Shown piece by piece: positions 34,855-43,674 of a stretch of DNA of 61,668 bases (within the stretch, counting starts at the first letter, position 1; each line of letters starts with the position of its first letter). This DNA is from Planctomycetota bacterium (lineage in GTDB: Bacteria > Planctomycetota > Phycisphaerae > Phycisphaerales > SM1A02): the NCBI GenBank assembly GCA_016872915.1, contig VGYQ01000007.1, positions 1 through 61,668 of the forward strand, written 5' to 3'. The position numbers and the translations under genes are program-made. Under the pieces are notes generated by a model. It had not been told where the DNA came from. It worked only from the letters and a program-made list of their open reading frames with translations, and made no database searches.

Positions 34855-35697
34855 TCAGCGAAGCGCAGCCTCTGCCACGTTGCGCAGCAACATGGCCACT
34901 GTCATCGGGCCAACCCCACCGGGCACGGGGCTCATCCAACCCGCCACAGTTGCCACATCTGGATGGACATCCCCGACGGTCACCTGCTTCCCGTCCTTTC
35001 CAACGACGCGATTGATGCCGACGTCGATCACGACGGCACCCGGCTTGATCCACTCAGGCGTGACCAGCGCAGGAACCCCAGCAGCCGCAACCACGATGTC
35101 GGCCTCGCGCGCAATCTTCGGCAGTTCGTGGGTAAAGCGATTCGCACTGATCACCGTCGCCTCCGCACGCATCAAAAGGACTGCGATAGGTTTGCCCACG
35201 ATGTTGCTTGCACCGACGATCACGCAGCGGGCGCCGCGCAGCGTGGTGCCCGTGTGCTCGATCATTTCGAGGACGGCGAGAGCCGTGCACGGCACAAGGC
35301 TGCGGCGCCCGTACACGACATTGCCGATATTGGCGGGATTGACCCCTTCCACATCCTTTTCCGGGGCAATCAGCGACTGCACGCGTTCCGTATCGACCCC
35401 CTTGGGCAGCGGCAGGTGCAGCATCATCGCGGCCACCGACTCATCGGTGTTCATCAGCAGAACACGTCCGGCGATCTCTTCATATCCGCTGGAGGACGAG
35501 AGCCGATGCAGCTGATACTGCATGCCAGCCTCCTCGCAGGTACGCGCCTGATTGTGTGCGTAGATCGAGGCTGCACCGTCATCGCCAACGAGAATCGCAT
35601 CCAACCTCACGGAACGACCGCTCCGCGCGATGCGTTCCCGCAGCGATGCACGCACCGCGGCGCCGAGCTGTTTGCCATCGATGATGCGCGCTCCCAT
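34855..35697 (-). CDS. folD: Methylenetetrahydrofolate dehydrogenase/cyclohydrolase
   Basis: This 280-residue bifunctional enzyme converts 5,10-methylene-THF to 10-formyl-THF. The catalytic region has the conserved YxxxK-like position altered to SIYAHNQARTCEE, where the family Lys aligns with Asn or Gln; this deserves checking. NADP-binding motifs are VIVGASNIVGKPIAVLLM and VIDVGIN, and the end PGGVGPMTVAMLLRN is typical. ATG 35697 lies six bases after TACGCT on the minus strand, the leaderless pattern. Confidence 0.93.
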   Translation of the reverse strand: MGARIIDGKQLGAAVRASLRERIARSGRSVRLDAILVGDDGAASIYAHNQARTCEEAGMQYQLHRLSSSSGYEEIAGRVLLMNTDESVAAMMLHLPLPKGVDTERVQSLIAPEKDVEGVNPANIGNVVYGRRSLVPCTALAVLEMIEHTGTTLRGARCVIVGASNIVGKPIAVLLMRAEATVISANRFTHELPKIAREADIVVAAAGVPALVTPEWIKPGAVVIDVGINRVVGKDGKQVTVGDVHPDVATVAGWMSPVPGGVGPMTVAMLLRNVAEAALR

Positions 35698-35703
35698 GCG
35701 GGC

Positions 35704-35726
35704 AGCGTAGCGGTTGCACGTATGCT
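35704..35726. promoter_or_regulatory. Divergent -10-like elements of folD and the thioredoxin-fold gene
   Basis: Minus-strand TACGCT (35709-35704) is six bases before the folD ATG. Plus-strand TATGCT (35721-35726) would start a leader of about 40 bases for the next gene. Confidence 0.35.
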
Positions 35727-35773
35727 TGCCCCAGCCCAACGCGTTCAGCAGTCACTCCCCCTCGGACACCATC

Positions 35774-36901
35774 ATGATGACACTGACCCTCACTCTGCCG
35801 TTTGCTGCCCTCCTGCTCGGTCAAACGGTTCCTGCAACTCCCATCACGCCGCCAAAGGATGGACCCAAGATGACCGCCAAAGCTCCAGAGGTCACGGAGC
35901 CGACGCTTGTGCCAGGTTCTCCCGCCCCGTTCCCGCAGATCGAGAAGTTCGTCAAGGGAGAGCAAATCTCATCGTTTGGCGCCGGCAACACCTACGTGAT
36001 CGAATTCTGGGCAACATGGTGTGGCCCATGCAAGTCGAGCATGCCGCATCTCAGCGAAGTACAGGAAAAGTATGCGGACAAGGGCGTTCGCATCATCAGC
36101 ATCAGCGACGAGAAGATCGATACGGTCACGAAGTTTCTGGATGATCCAAACTGGGCAGCGAAGACGCGCTACACGCTCTGTGCAGATCCAGACCGATCGG
36201 CGCATGATCAGTACATGAAGCCCGCCATGCAGTCGGGCATCCCCTGCGCGTTCATTGTGAAGGATGGAACCGTGCAGTGGATCGGACACCCCATGCAGAT
36301 GGACAAGCCGCTCGAGAGCGTGGTGGCCGGATCTTGGAATGTCAATGATGCGAAGGCTTCGTTCCTGGATACCGCGCAGGCCAAGAAGGCGCAGCGCCGA
36401 CTTTCGGGCGCACTTCGTGATGCCAACAAGAGCGGCGACTTCACGGAGTTCATGGTGATGCTCGATGACGCCATCGCGAAAGCGGATGCAGAATCTGCGA
36501 TGAGCATGCGTATGCAGAAGTTCCAGCTTCTCCTCGGCCCCATCAATCAACCCGAGAAGGGCTATGAAGTCGGACGCGCACTCGCCTCGGACTTCACGGA
36601 AAAGAAGGAAGCCATGGGGCTGAACCAGCTGGCGTGGTATGTGCTCGATGCGCCGACAGTCAAGCAGCGCGATCTCGCATTCGCGCTCTCCACCGCGGAG
36701 GCTGCGGTCGCGGCGAGCAACGGCGAAGACGGTGCGATCCTCGACACACTCGCTCGCGCGCAGTTTGAGTCGGGCAAAGTTGCGGAAGCGGTTGCGACGC
36801 AGAAGCGCGCCATGGCCAAGACTCCCCCGGGCGACATGCTCGATGAGATGAAGGTCACTCTGCAGAAGTATGAGAACGGCGGAAGCTCGAAGTCGAAGTG
36901 A
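35774..36901 (+). CDS. Exported thioredoxin-fold (TlpA/redoxin-like) protein
   Basis: This 375-residue protein begins with a short signal peptide (MMTLTLTLPFAALLLG). A thioredoxin-like domain at about 50-190 has the redox motif EFWATWCGPCKSSMPHL and the cis-Pro region GIPCAFIV. A C-terminal helical domain of about 180 residues resembles tetratricopeptide-like segments. Such proteins act as periplasmic thiol-disulfide oxidoreductases. It is transcribed alone and ends 15 bases from the convergent oxidoreductase gene. Confidence 0.87.
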   Translation: MMTLTLTLPFAALLLGQTVPATPITPPKDGPKMTAKAPEVTEPTLVPGSPAPFPQIEKFVKGEQISSFGAGNTYVIEFWATWCGPCKSSMPHLSEVQEKYADKGVRIISISDEKIDTVTKFLDDPNWAAKTRYTLCADPDRSAHDQYMKPAMQSGIPCAFIVKDGTVQWIGHPMQMDKPLESVVAGSWNVNDAKASFLDTAQAKKAQRRLSGALRDANKSGDFTEFMVMLDDAIAKADAESAMSMRMQKFQLLLGPINQPEKGYEVGRALASDFTEKKEAMGLNQLAWYVLDAPTVKQRDLAFALSTAEAAVAASNGEDGAILDTLARAQFESGKVAEAVATQKRAMAKTPPGDMLDEMKVTLQKYENGGSSKSK

Positions 36902-36916
36902 TCGAAGCAGAGGGCT

Positions 36917-37993
36917 TTACCGAACCTCTGTCTCGCGCCCGAGCGCCGCACTCTCATAGAACGCCGCGAGAATCCGCTGCAGTTCGCGGCCTTCGCGCGC
37001 CGTTGCAGCAGCCGCACCGCGCCCGTGGACCAACTCACCGAAGCAGCGGTACTGCGCGTCCCATGCCGCATCCCATCCAAATGGCGACGGCACTGCCGCG
37101 ACCTCATCCCGCAGTTCGCCATCTCGCTCCACCACGCTGCGCACTTCGGAACCGAAGATCTCGAAGTGAATACCCGCCCTCGCCCCACGCAGCAGTAGAC
37201 CATCGCGTGCAACACCTTCCGGGATGTTCGTTGCCCACGCCACATCAATCTCGATCGACAGTCCACCCTCACAACGCAGCAGTGCAATGGCAGCGTCCTC
37301 CACATCAAACGTTCCATCCACCTTGGGTGGCCCGCCCCACATCTCGGCAGATCGGTACTGGGCAATGGGTGAACCAAATCGTGATGCAGCGCATGCACTC
37401 ACGCGCAGCACGCGCGGCCAACCGGCCAGATGCAATGCCAAGTCCATCAGATGCACCCCCACATCGATCATGCATCCGCCTCCCGATCGACTGCGCGTTG
37501 TAAACCAGCCGCCAAGCCCTGGAATGCCGCGGCGCCGTACTCCTCGCGCCTGAATGAAGTCGAGGGGGCCCATTGTTCCAGCATGCACCAGACGCGCCAC
37601 ATGCTGCGATGTCGGCGAGGAGCGACACACGAGGCCCATTTGAAGCCGACCTCTCGACTTGTCCGCGGCAGCGCAGATCGTGTCGCACTCCGCGACCGTC
37701 AGAGCCATCGGCTTCTCAAGCAGCAGGTGTTTGTCCGCTGCGAGGACCGCTTGCGCACAAGACGCATGCGCGTCCGTCGGTACGGCCACCGCGACAGCGT
37801 TCACATCCGGATGCGCCAGCAGCGACTCGAGGCTCTTCGAAGCGGTTGCACCCACCTTTGAAGCGAGCGCAGCCGCACGCTGGGGCTGCGAATCCCAGCA
37901 AGCCACCACACGGAAGCCGCTCCGCCGCGCCGCGTCCGCGTGAACACTGGCAATCCCACCGCAGCCGACAATCCCGAGCCCAATCTCGATCAT
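36917..37993 (-). CDS. Gfo/Idh/MocA family oxidoreductase
   Basis: This 358-residue protein has an N-terminal NAD(P)-binding fold (LGIVGCGGIASVHADAA), the EKPMALT motif at about 92-98 with the conserved Lys-Pro, and GCMIDVGVHLMDLALHLAGW typical of the C-terminal substrate domain. Members oxidise or reduce sugars, inositols and related compounds; the substrate is unknown. This family is expanded in planctomycetes. Its start shares overlapping -10-like elements with the divergent FAD oxidoreductase gene. Confidence 0.9.
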   Translation of the reverse strand: MIEIGLGIVGCGGIASVHADAARRSGFRVVACWDSQPQRAAALASKVGATASKSLESLLAHPDVNAVAVAVPTDAHASCAQAVLAADKHLLLEKPMALTVAECDTICAAADKSRGRLQMGLVCRSSPTSQHVARLVHAGTMGPLDFIQARGVRRRGIPGLGGWFTTRSRSGGGCMIDVGVHLMDLALHLAGWPRVLRVSACAASRFGSPIAQYRSAEMWGGPPKVDGTFDVEDAAIALLRCEGGLSIEIDVAWATNIPEGVARDGLLLRGARAGIHFEIFGSEVRSVVERDGELRDEVAAVPSPFGWDAAWDAQYRCFGELVHGRGAAAATAREGRELQRILAAFYESAALGRETEVR

Positions 37994-37997
37994 TCCC

Positions 37998-38004
37998 TAG
38001 CATA
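37998..38004. promoter_or_regulatory. Nearly superimposed divergent -10-like elements
   Basis: The near-palindrome CTAGCATAG reads TAGCAT (37998-38003) toward the FAD oxidoreductase (nine bases before its ATG) and TATGCT (38004-37999) toward the Gfo/Idh gene (five bases before its ATG). The two genes must compete for one polymerase binding site. Confidence 0.4.
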
Positions 38005-38012
38005 GAGGGGCG

Positions 38013-39287
38013 ATGAGCAGCACCAGGACGGTGATCATTGGCGCAGGGATCGTCGGGCTCTGCACCGCGTACGAACTCCTGCAGCGTGGCCGCGATGTCA
38101 TCGTGCTTGACCGCGAGTCCACGCTGGACGGCGCCTCCGCCGGCAATGCAGGACTCTTCTCGATTGGGCACGCGCCCCTGACCAAGCCAGGCGCATCGTG
38201 GCGTGGTCTGCGCTGGATGTTTGATAGCCGCTCACCACTTTGGATCCGTCCGAGTCTCTCCCCCGCACTGCTGCATTGGCTGTGGACATTCCATCGTCAC
38301 TGCACACCCGATCATCTCGAGCGCGCCACACGCACACTCTGCGCGCTTGGTTGGCGGACTGCGCAAGCACTCGAGCGCATACTCGACCGTGAGGGAATCG
38401 ACTGCTTTTACAAGCGCTGCGGCTGGATGGATCTCATCCTTGACGAACGCAACCTCGCTGCTGCGCAGCGCGAGGGTCGATCGCTCGCGCCCTATGGGTA
38501 TCGCACGGACGCTATCAGCGGCAGAGAACTTCGGCGCCGTGATCCGGCGTACCGCGACGAGGTTGCAGGTGCGATTCATTATCTTGATAGCGCAATCCTG
38601 CATCCGGGACTGCTGCTGCGCGGACTTGCGAACGCCGTCCGATCCCACGGGGGTGAGGTGCGACTGGGATGCGAAGTCGCCGGATTCGTGCGGGCGACCG
38701 ACGGTCGGTGCATCGGGGCGCGACTCACGAGCGGCGAGATCTTGGAGGGCGACAGTGTGGTGCTCGCCGCAGGCATCTGGTCCGATCCGTTGGCGGCACA
38801 ACTCGGTATCGCCGTTCCCATGCAAGCTGCGCGCGGATACCACGTGCAACTCGAGGGGACAGGCGTGTTGCCGCTGCATGGCGGCGTCATGCATGAGACA
38901 TTTGTGGCTTACAACCCGATGGGATCACAACTTCGGCTCGCAGGAACGCTGGAAATCGGACCGACGGGACGCCCCTGGATGCGCAAGCGTCTGCATGCGC
39001 TGACTGCCGCGGCACGTCGATATCTGCACGGCATCGACCGTGCGCATGTCACGGCTGAGTGGGCTGGCTATCGGCCCTGTACTGCCGATGGCATGCCAGT
39101 CATCGGGCCTGTCCCGACCATCCCAGGTCTCTTCATCGGCACAGGACACGCGATGATGGGGCTGATGCTCGGTCCTGTCACAGGTCGCATTCTCTGCGCG
39201 GACATCTGCCGCACACAGCAGGAAATCGATCCGAATCTGATCGATTGCATGCGCCCACGACGACTTCGCACGTCTCGCGCTGCCTAG
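38013..39287 (+). CDS. DadA-like FAD-dependent D-amino acid dehydrogenase
   Basis: This 424-residue flavoprotein has the N-terminal dinucleotide-binding motif VIIGAGIVGLCTAYELLQRG, DGASAGNAGLFSIG after it, and the C-terminal FAD-contacting region YRPCTADGMPVIGPVP and GTGHAMMGLMLGPVTG. This is the DAO/DadA family, which oxidises D-amino acids, glycine or N-substituted amino acids; the exact substrate is unclear. Its 3' end overlaps the convergent ROK gene by four bases. Confidence 0.87.
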   Translation: MSSTRTVIIGAGIVGLCTAYELLQRGRDVIVLDRESTLDGASAGNAGLFSIGHAPLTKPGASWRGLRWMFDSRSPLWIRPSLSPALLHWLWTFHRHCTPDHLERATRTLCALGWRTAQALERILDREGIDCFYKRCGWMDLILDERNLAAAQREGRSLAPYGYRTDAISGRELRRRDPAYRDEVAGAIHYLDSAILHPGLLLRGLANAVRSHGGEVRLGCEVAGFVRATDGRCIGARLTSGEILEGDSVVLAAGIWSDPLAAQLGIAVPMQAARGYHVQLEGTGVLPLHGGVMHETFVAYNPMGSQLRLAGTLEIGPTGRPWMRKRLHALTAAARRYLHGIDRAHVTAEWAGYRPCTADGMPVIGPVPTIPGLFIGTGHAMMGLMLGPVTGRILCADICRTQQEIDPNLIDCMRPRRLRTSRAA

Positions 39288-40183
39288 GCCAAGGTCAGCC
39301 GTGCCGCGCCACGCACACCGCTCGCATCGCCATGCGCAGCACCACGAATCGGTGTCGTGAACGCATCCGAGAACAGCTGGTTTCCGATCAGTGCGGGGAC
39401 ACGCTCATAGATCTCGCGAATATTGCTCAGACCACCGCCAAGCACGATCACATCGGGATCGATGAGATGGACGACACTGACTAGTGCGTCGGCGAGTCGT
39501 GTGCACAGAAGATCGATCACTGCCTGAGCACGCTCTTCACCCGCCGCTGCACGCTCAGCGATCATGGACATGGACGCTGCATCTCCCCCAAGCGCCGCGT
39601 ACTCGCGCTCGAGGGCCGGTCCCGCGAGAAATTGTTCGGTACAGCCAAACAATCCGCAGTAGCAAGGCCGCGAGCGCCTTTGTGCCGCATCTATGCCCGG
39701 CATGTGCGTGTGCCCCCACTCTCCGGCGATTGCATTTCGCCCGACCAAGATACGACCATCGACCACCACTCCTCCTCCGATGCCCGTCCCAAGAATCGCC
39801 GCAAAGACAATCTGCGCACCGGCGGCCGCACCATCATGCGCCTCGCTGAGGGCAAGGCAGTTGGCATCGTTCGCTCCGCGCACCGTTCGGCGAAGCAGCC
39901 TCGAAAGATCCCCCATGAGATCCCGCCCATTGAGGCACGTGGAATTCGCATTCCGATGCAAGCCTGTTCGAGGCGACACACTTCCGGGATATCCGATGCC
40001 GACCGGACACTCGCACTTGGCCACCGCATCGAGTTGCTCGACCAATTGCGCGACGGCCGCAAGCGTGGCTGCGTAATCACCTTGGGGAGTCAAGACACGC
40101 GGGCGTTCCACCTCGTGTCCCGACGCATCGAGGAGACATGCAGCGATCTTCGTGCCACCGAGGTCGATGCCGATGCGCATCAT
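39284..40183 (-). CDS. ROK-family sugar kinase
   Basis: This 299-residue kinase begins MMRIGIDLGGTKIAACLLD (phosphate loop) and has the zinc motif CYCGLFGCTEQ with the upstream EWGHTHM histidine, and LGTGIGGGVV. These fit a glucokinase, fructokinase or N-acetylglucosamine kinase without DNA-binding domain. The ATG at 40183 overlaps the hutG stop (ATGA), giving a hutG-kinase pair with no obvious shared pathway. Confidence 0.9.
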   Translation of the reverse strand: MMRIGIDLGGTKIAACLLDASGHEVERPRVLTPQGDYAATLAAVAQLVEQLDAVAKCECPVGIGYPGSVSPRTGLHRNANSTCLNGRDLMGDLSRLLRRTVRGANDANCLALSEAHDGAAAGAQIVFAAILGTGIGGGVVVDGRILVGRNAIAGEWGHTHMPGIDAAQRRSRPCYCGLFGCTEQFLAGPALEREYAALGGDAASMSMIAERAAAGEERAQAVIDLLCTRLADALVSVVHLIDPDVIVLGGGLSNIREIYERVPALIGNQLFSDAFTTPIRGAAHGDASGVRGAARLTLA

Positions 40184-41133
40184 GATGGAACGGGCAGTGC
40201 ACGGATCACGCAATCCAGCAACGCAGCGCCGAGTCGTGCAGTGCGTCCGCCGATGTCGAGCGGCGGCGAACACTCCGCGAGTTCGATGCCCGCCACTTTC
40301 CCGCTTCCGCCGATCCGCCGCAGCACGCTTCGCAGCATCGCATCGGGCAGAATGCCCATGGGCGATGGCGCACTCACGCCCGGCGCGCTTGATGCGAGAA
40401 AGACATCAAGATCAATGCTGAGGCAAACAAGGTCGACCGACGAGAGAAATCGATCGATGATGACCGCCAACGCAGACTCCTGGGATGGCGAAAACGCATC
40501 GGCATCCACAATGTGTGCGCCATGCGCGGCTGCCGACTGCAACAGCGCGGGCGTATTGTGGGCGGGCTGCATGCCGAGCAGCAGATAGCGAAACGGCGAA
40601 CCAATCAGTGTGCTGTGCCCGTGAACCTGAAGGAATGGTGAACCCGAGTGAGGATGCCCTTGCGAAAGTGGCCTCATATCGACATGTGCATCGATGTTGA
40701 TGCATCCGACCACCGAACCCCTCGAAGCTGCCTGCGCCACGCCAAGCCAGTGCCCAAATGCCTGATCGTGACCGCCACCAAACACGAGCGGGATTCCACC
40801 GCCCACCCGCACCGCGGCAACGGCAGCCGCCAGCGCGCGCTGCCATGCGAGCACATCATCTTTGGCAGCCGACACATCTCCTGCATCAAAGAGCGCGAAC
40901 GCAGCCGGTGCAGGCAAGTTTGAGCAAGCAGTCCGCAGGGCGCTCGGCCCTTCTGCGGCGCCGGGTCTGCCGTGATTAGCTCGAACGCCCGCGTCCGATG
41001 GATATCCAATCACAACAAGGGGACGCCGACGATGCCGCTGCGCAGGTTCGGCATCCCATGCGTCCATCGCCTGATGCCATCGCTGTGCCTCGGGCTGCGG
41101 TCCATCGTCTCGGCCTCGCCACTGCCACACCAT
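40180..41133 (-). CDS. hutG: Formimidoylglutamase-like ureohydrolase
   Basis: This 317-residue arginase-fold protein has the manganese ligands in FGGGHDQAF, INIDAHVDMRP and LSIDLDVFLAS. The segment HPHSGSPFLQV resembles the (S/T)GTPF region of HutG rather than the guanidino-binding loop of arginase, which supports hydrolysis of formimidoylglutamate to glutamate and formamide. It would complete the route started by hutH and hutU 23 kb away. TAGGAT lies seven bases before ATG 41133. Arginase or agmatinase activity cannot be excluded. Confidence 0.78.
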   Translation of the reverse strand: MVWQWRGRDDGPQPEAQRWHQAMDAWDAEPAQRHRRRPLVVIGYPSDAGVRANHGRPGAAEGPSALRTACSNLPAPAAFALFDAGDVSAAKDDVLAWQRALAAAVAAVRVGGGIPLVFGGGHDQAFGHWLGVAQAASRGSVVGCINIDAHVDMRPLSQGHPHSGSPFLQVHGHSTLIGSPFRYLLLGMQPAHNTPALLQSAAAHGAHIVDADAFSPSQESALAVIIDRFLSSVDLVCLSIDLDVFLASSAPGVSAPSPMGILPDAMLRSVLRRIGGSGKVAGIELAECSPPLDIGGRTARLGAALLDCVIRALPVPS

Positions 41134-41140
41134 GGCGGCG

Positions 41141-41146
41141 ATCCTA
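41141..41146 (-). promoter_or_regulatory. -10-like element of hutG
   Basis: TAGGAT on the minus strand is seven bases before the ATG at 41133, again without a Shine-Dalgarno sequence. Confidence 0.35.
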
Positions 41147-41184
41147 CGGTTGCAGCATGAACGCTGCGCAGTCGTTCGACGCCC

Positions 41185-42039
41185 CTACTTGCCGTTTCCG
41201 TCAAAAATTGACTTGAATGCGTCTCCGACCTTTTGCAGTTGGTCACCAATCGCGGAGCCACCCTGCTGGAGGAAACCGCTGATCTGCGATGAGGCTGACT
41301 GCAGACCACTTGCGATTGACGTGGGCAATCCCTCAATCTGTGCCTTCGCGAGTGCCAAGATCAGTTGATCCATGAGTTGCGCCGAGAGTTGTGCAGCCAC
41401 CTGATCCACTGTGGTCTTGGTGCCAATGTCCTTCACCACGATGTCTGGAATGGTCGCGTCCAGCACTTTGCCCGAGGCGAGTGCGTTCTCAAGCCGTGCC
41501 TTGACTCGAATGCCGGTGATACGGAGTTCGCGAATGGTCACTGTGGTGCCGGGGGAGTTTGCGGGCGTCGTCGCTGTGGGCGCAGCTCCCTGATTGGAAG
41601 AAACATGGTCCACGACGACCTGCAGATTGATCCGACCATTCAGTTCCGAGAGATCAACGGAAATACCGCTGATCACAAGCTCCTCAATCACAATGACATC
41701 GCCCAGCAGTTCAGTCAATCCCGCCTTGACCTCGATGCGGTCCACCACAAGCATCGGATCCCCTGCGTACCCCTGCGGCTGCGCCACAACAAGCCCGTTC
41801 ACGGTGGATGATTCGGACAGCAATCCGAGATGGACTGATCGAACGGTAGTGCTCACGCCAAGGACTCGGGTCCCCGCGGTCGACACGATGCGCGCCGCCA
41901 CCGCATCTATGAACAGCACTGCAGTAACGACCGTCGCCATCACCAGGACAGCGACACCGATAACAACTTTCTTTACGATCGATGATTGCGAGGCAGCCGA
42001 ACCTCCGGGCACGTGATGTGCGGACTTCGGATCACCCAT
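41185..42039 (-). CDS. AsmA-like membrane-anchored protein
   Basis: This 284-residue protein has one N-terminal membrane helix (about 25-47) and then a beta-rich repeat region resembling AsmA-type domains (VVDRIEVKAGLTELLGDVIV, IEELVISGISVDL). The C-terminal 80 residues are helical and Gln/Ser-rich. AsmA-like proteins are thought to help lipid or protein transport across the periplasm; function here is unknown. ATG 42039 follows TAGGCT at eight bases; an ATG at 42057 would overlap folE's promoter. Confidence 0.65.
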   Translation of the reverse strand: MGDPKSAHHVPGGSAASQSSIVKKVVIGVAVLVMATVVTAVLFIDAVAARIVSTAGTRVLGVSTTVRSVHLGLLSESSTVNGLVVAQPQGYAGDPMLVVDRIEVKAGLTELLGDVIVIEELVISGISVDLSELNGRINLQVVVDHVSSNQGAAPTATTPANSPGTTVTIRELRITGIRVKARLENALASGKVLDATIPDIVVKDIGTKTTVDQVAAQLSAQLMDQLILALAKAQIEGLPTSIASGLQSASSQISGFLQQGGSAIGDQLQKVGDAFKSIFDGNGK

Positions 42040-42047
42040 GGGGCCCA

Positions 42048-42057
42048 AGCCTATCAT
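42048..42057. promoter_or_regulatory. Overlapping divergent -10-like elements of folE and the AsmA-like gene
   Basis: Plus-strand TATCAT (42052-42057) is eight bases before folE and minus-strand TAGGCT (42053-42048) is eight bases before the AsmA-like gene. Only 26 bases separate the two start codons, which leaves no room for conventional leaders. Confidence 0.45.
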
Positions 42058-42065
42058 TCTTCCCC

Positions 42066-42674
42066 ATGGACCGGAACGCTCCTCTTGACGCCGAGGCCAC
42101 CGCAGCACTCGATCACGTTCGCGCCCTCCTCGAGTACATCGGAGAGGATCCAAATCGCGAGGGGCTTGTGGACACACCGCGCCGAGTAGCCCTTGCACTG
42201 CGAGAGCATTTTATTGGCTACACGATGGATCCCGCGAAGGAATTGGCGCGCACATTCTCGGAGATTGAGGGGTACGACCAAATGGTGCTGCTCACAGGAA
42301 TCGATGTTCACAGCCACTGCGAACATCACATGGTTCCGTTTGTCGGCAAGGCACACGTTGCCTACATCCCGAGCGGACGCGTTGTCGGTCTCTCGAAACT
42401 GGCGAAAGTTGTGGAGATCTTTGCCAAGCGACTCCAAGTGCAGGAGAAGTTGACCGCACAAATCGCCAACAGCATTCAAGAGCATCTCCAGCCGCTGGGC
42501 GTCGCGGTGGTTGTTCAGGCGCGACACTTCTGTATGTGCTACCGCGGCGTACGCCAACCACATGCGTGGACGACGACGAGCAAGTTGACGGGGGTTTTCT
42601 TGGAAGACCCGGCCACGCGCAGCGAGTTCTTGCGGCTCATCTCGATCGGCCAAGAGCCAGCCACTGGCTTCTGA
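42066..42674 (+). CDS. folE: GTP cyclohydrolase I
   Basis: This 202-residue enzyme makes dihydroneopterin triphosphate from GTP, the first step of folate synthesis. Zinc and catalytic motifs are SHCEHHMVPFVGKAHVAYIP and QARHFCMCYRGV, and VGLSKLAKVVEIFAKRLQVQE follows the family exactly. ATG 42066 is preceded by TATCAT at eight bases and no Shine-Dalgarno. Confidence 0.97.
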   Translation: MDRNAPLDAEATAALDHVRALLEYIGEDPNREGLVDTPRRVALALREHFIGYTMDPAKELARTFSEIEGYDQMVLLTGIDVHSHCEHHMVPFVGKAHVAYIPSGRVVGLSKLAKVVEIFAKRLQVQEKLTAQIANSIQEHLQPLGVAVVVQARHFCMCYRGVRQPHAWTTTSKLTGVFLEDPATRSEFLRLISIGQEPATGF

Positions 42675-42687
42675 GTTCGACCGCAGG

Positions 42688-43650
42688 TCACCCTGCGCGA
42701 CCGACCGCATCGACTGCGATGCACTCGAAGGCCACGTGCGCCGCAAGCAGCGCAGTGATGCCCGCCCCATCGCGCGCGGGACAGACCTCCACCACGTCCG
42801 CCCCGACGAGTTGCGCGCCGGCGAACGCGCGGAGCTGCCCCAACAGCACTCCCGAGGAAAGCCCGCCAGAAACGGGGGTACCCGTGCCGGGCGCGAAGGC
42901 AGGATCCGCACAATCCACATCGCACGAGATGTAGAGCGGCGCATCACCCACACGGCGCCGAAAGGACTGCACGTTCGCCGCAGCTTCAGCGGCATCAGCG
43001 TGGAACGCCGCGGCGGGGATCACTGTCATCCCCTTGTCGCGCGCGAAAGCAAGATCTTCCAGCGTGTTCAGCCCACCGCGCTGACCAATCAGCAGCGTGC
43101 GCGAGGGATCGATGCATCCATCCTCGACTGCGCGCCGCAGAAATGACGCGTGACTGAAGGGCTCATTCCACACGCGGTCCACCGTGTCGATGTGCGCATC
43201 GAACACGACCAGCGCAAGTCCGCTTGCCGGTCGCCCGCACCGTTCCCATGCGGCGCGAATATTGGCGAGCGAAACGGAGTGATCTCCGCCGAGCGCCAAG
43301 AGATGGGCACCAGCGCCGCCGAGCGTCTTGGCGAAGTCCGTGACCAGATCGAGATTGTCCGCGCAGGAAAATGGTGCGACAGGTGCATCTCCTGCGTCCG
43401 CGAGCGAGAACACCTGCGCGATATCCACCTGCAACTCGCTGCTTGCCGGCTTCACATACTGGCTCGCCTCGCGTACTGCACGCGGACCGAAGCGCGCACC
43501 AGGATGGAAAGTCGTGCCGCCATCGAAGGGGATGCCGTAGACAATCCAGTCGTGCTCTCCGCCGGCATCATCCAAGCGAGGAAAGCGCATGAATGTTTCG
43601 AGCCCAGCGAACCGCGGCTGAACTCTTCCGCTCGGCAGTTCTGTCGGCAT
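42688..43650 (-). CDS. speB: Agmatinase/arginase-family ureohydrolase
   Basis: This 320-residue manganese enzyme has the ligands in ALGGDHSVSLANI, VVFDAHIDTVDR and SCDVDCADPAFAPGTGTP. The PGTGTP motif and SHASFLRRAVEDG (guanidino-binding loop) fit agmatinase or related guanidino hydrolases. It lies 24 bases after astD on the same strand but has its own TATCCT six bases before the ATG. Given the adjacent succinyltransferase genes, arginine to ornithine plus urea is an attractive activity (inference). Confidence 0.85.
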   Translation of the reverse strand: MPTELPSGRVQPRFAGLETFMRFPRLDDAGGEHDWIVYGIPFDGGTTFHPGARFGPRAVREASQYVKPASSELQVDIAQVFSLADAGDAPVAPFSCADNLDLVTDFAKTLGGAGAHLLALGGDHSVSLANIRAAWERCGRPASGLALVVFDAHIDTVDRVWNEPFSHASFLRRAVEDGCIDPSRTLLIGQRGGLNTLEDLAFARDKGMTVIPAAAFHADAAEAAANVQSFRRRVGDAPLYISCDVDCADPAFAPGTGTPVSGGLSSGVLLGQLRAFAGAQLVGADVVEVCPARDGAGITALLAAHVAFECIAVDAVGRAG

Positions 43651-43674
43651 GGGCGGAGGATAAGCGGACGCGGA

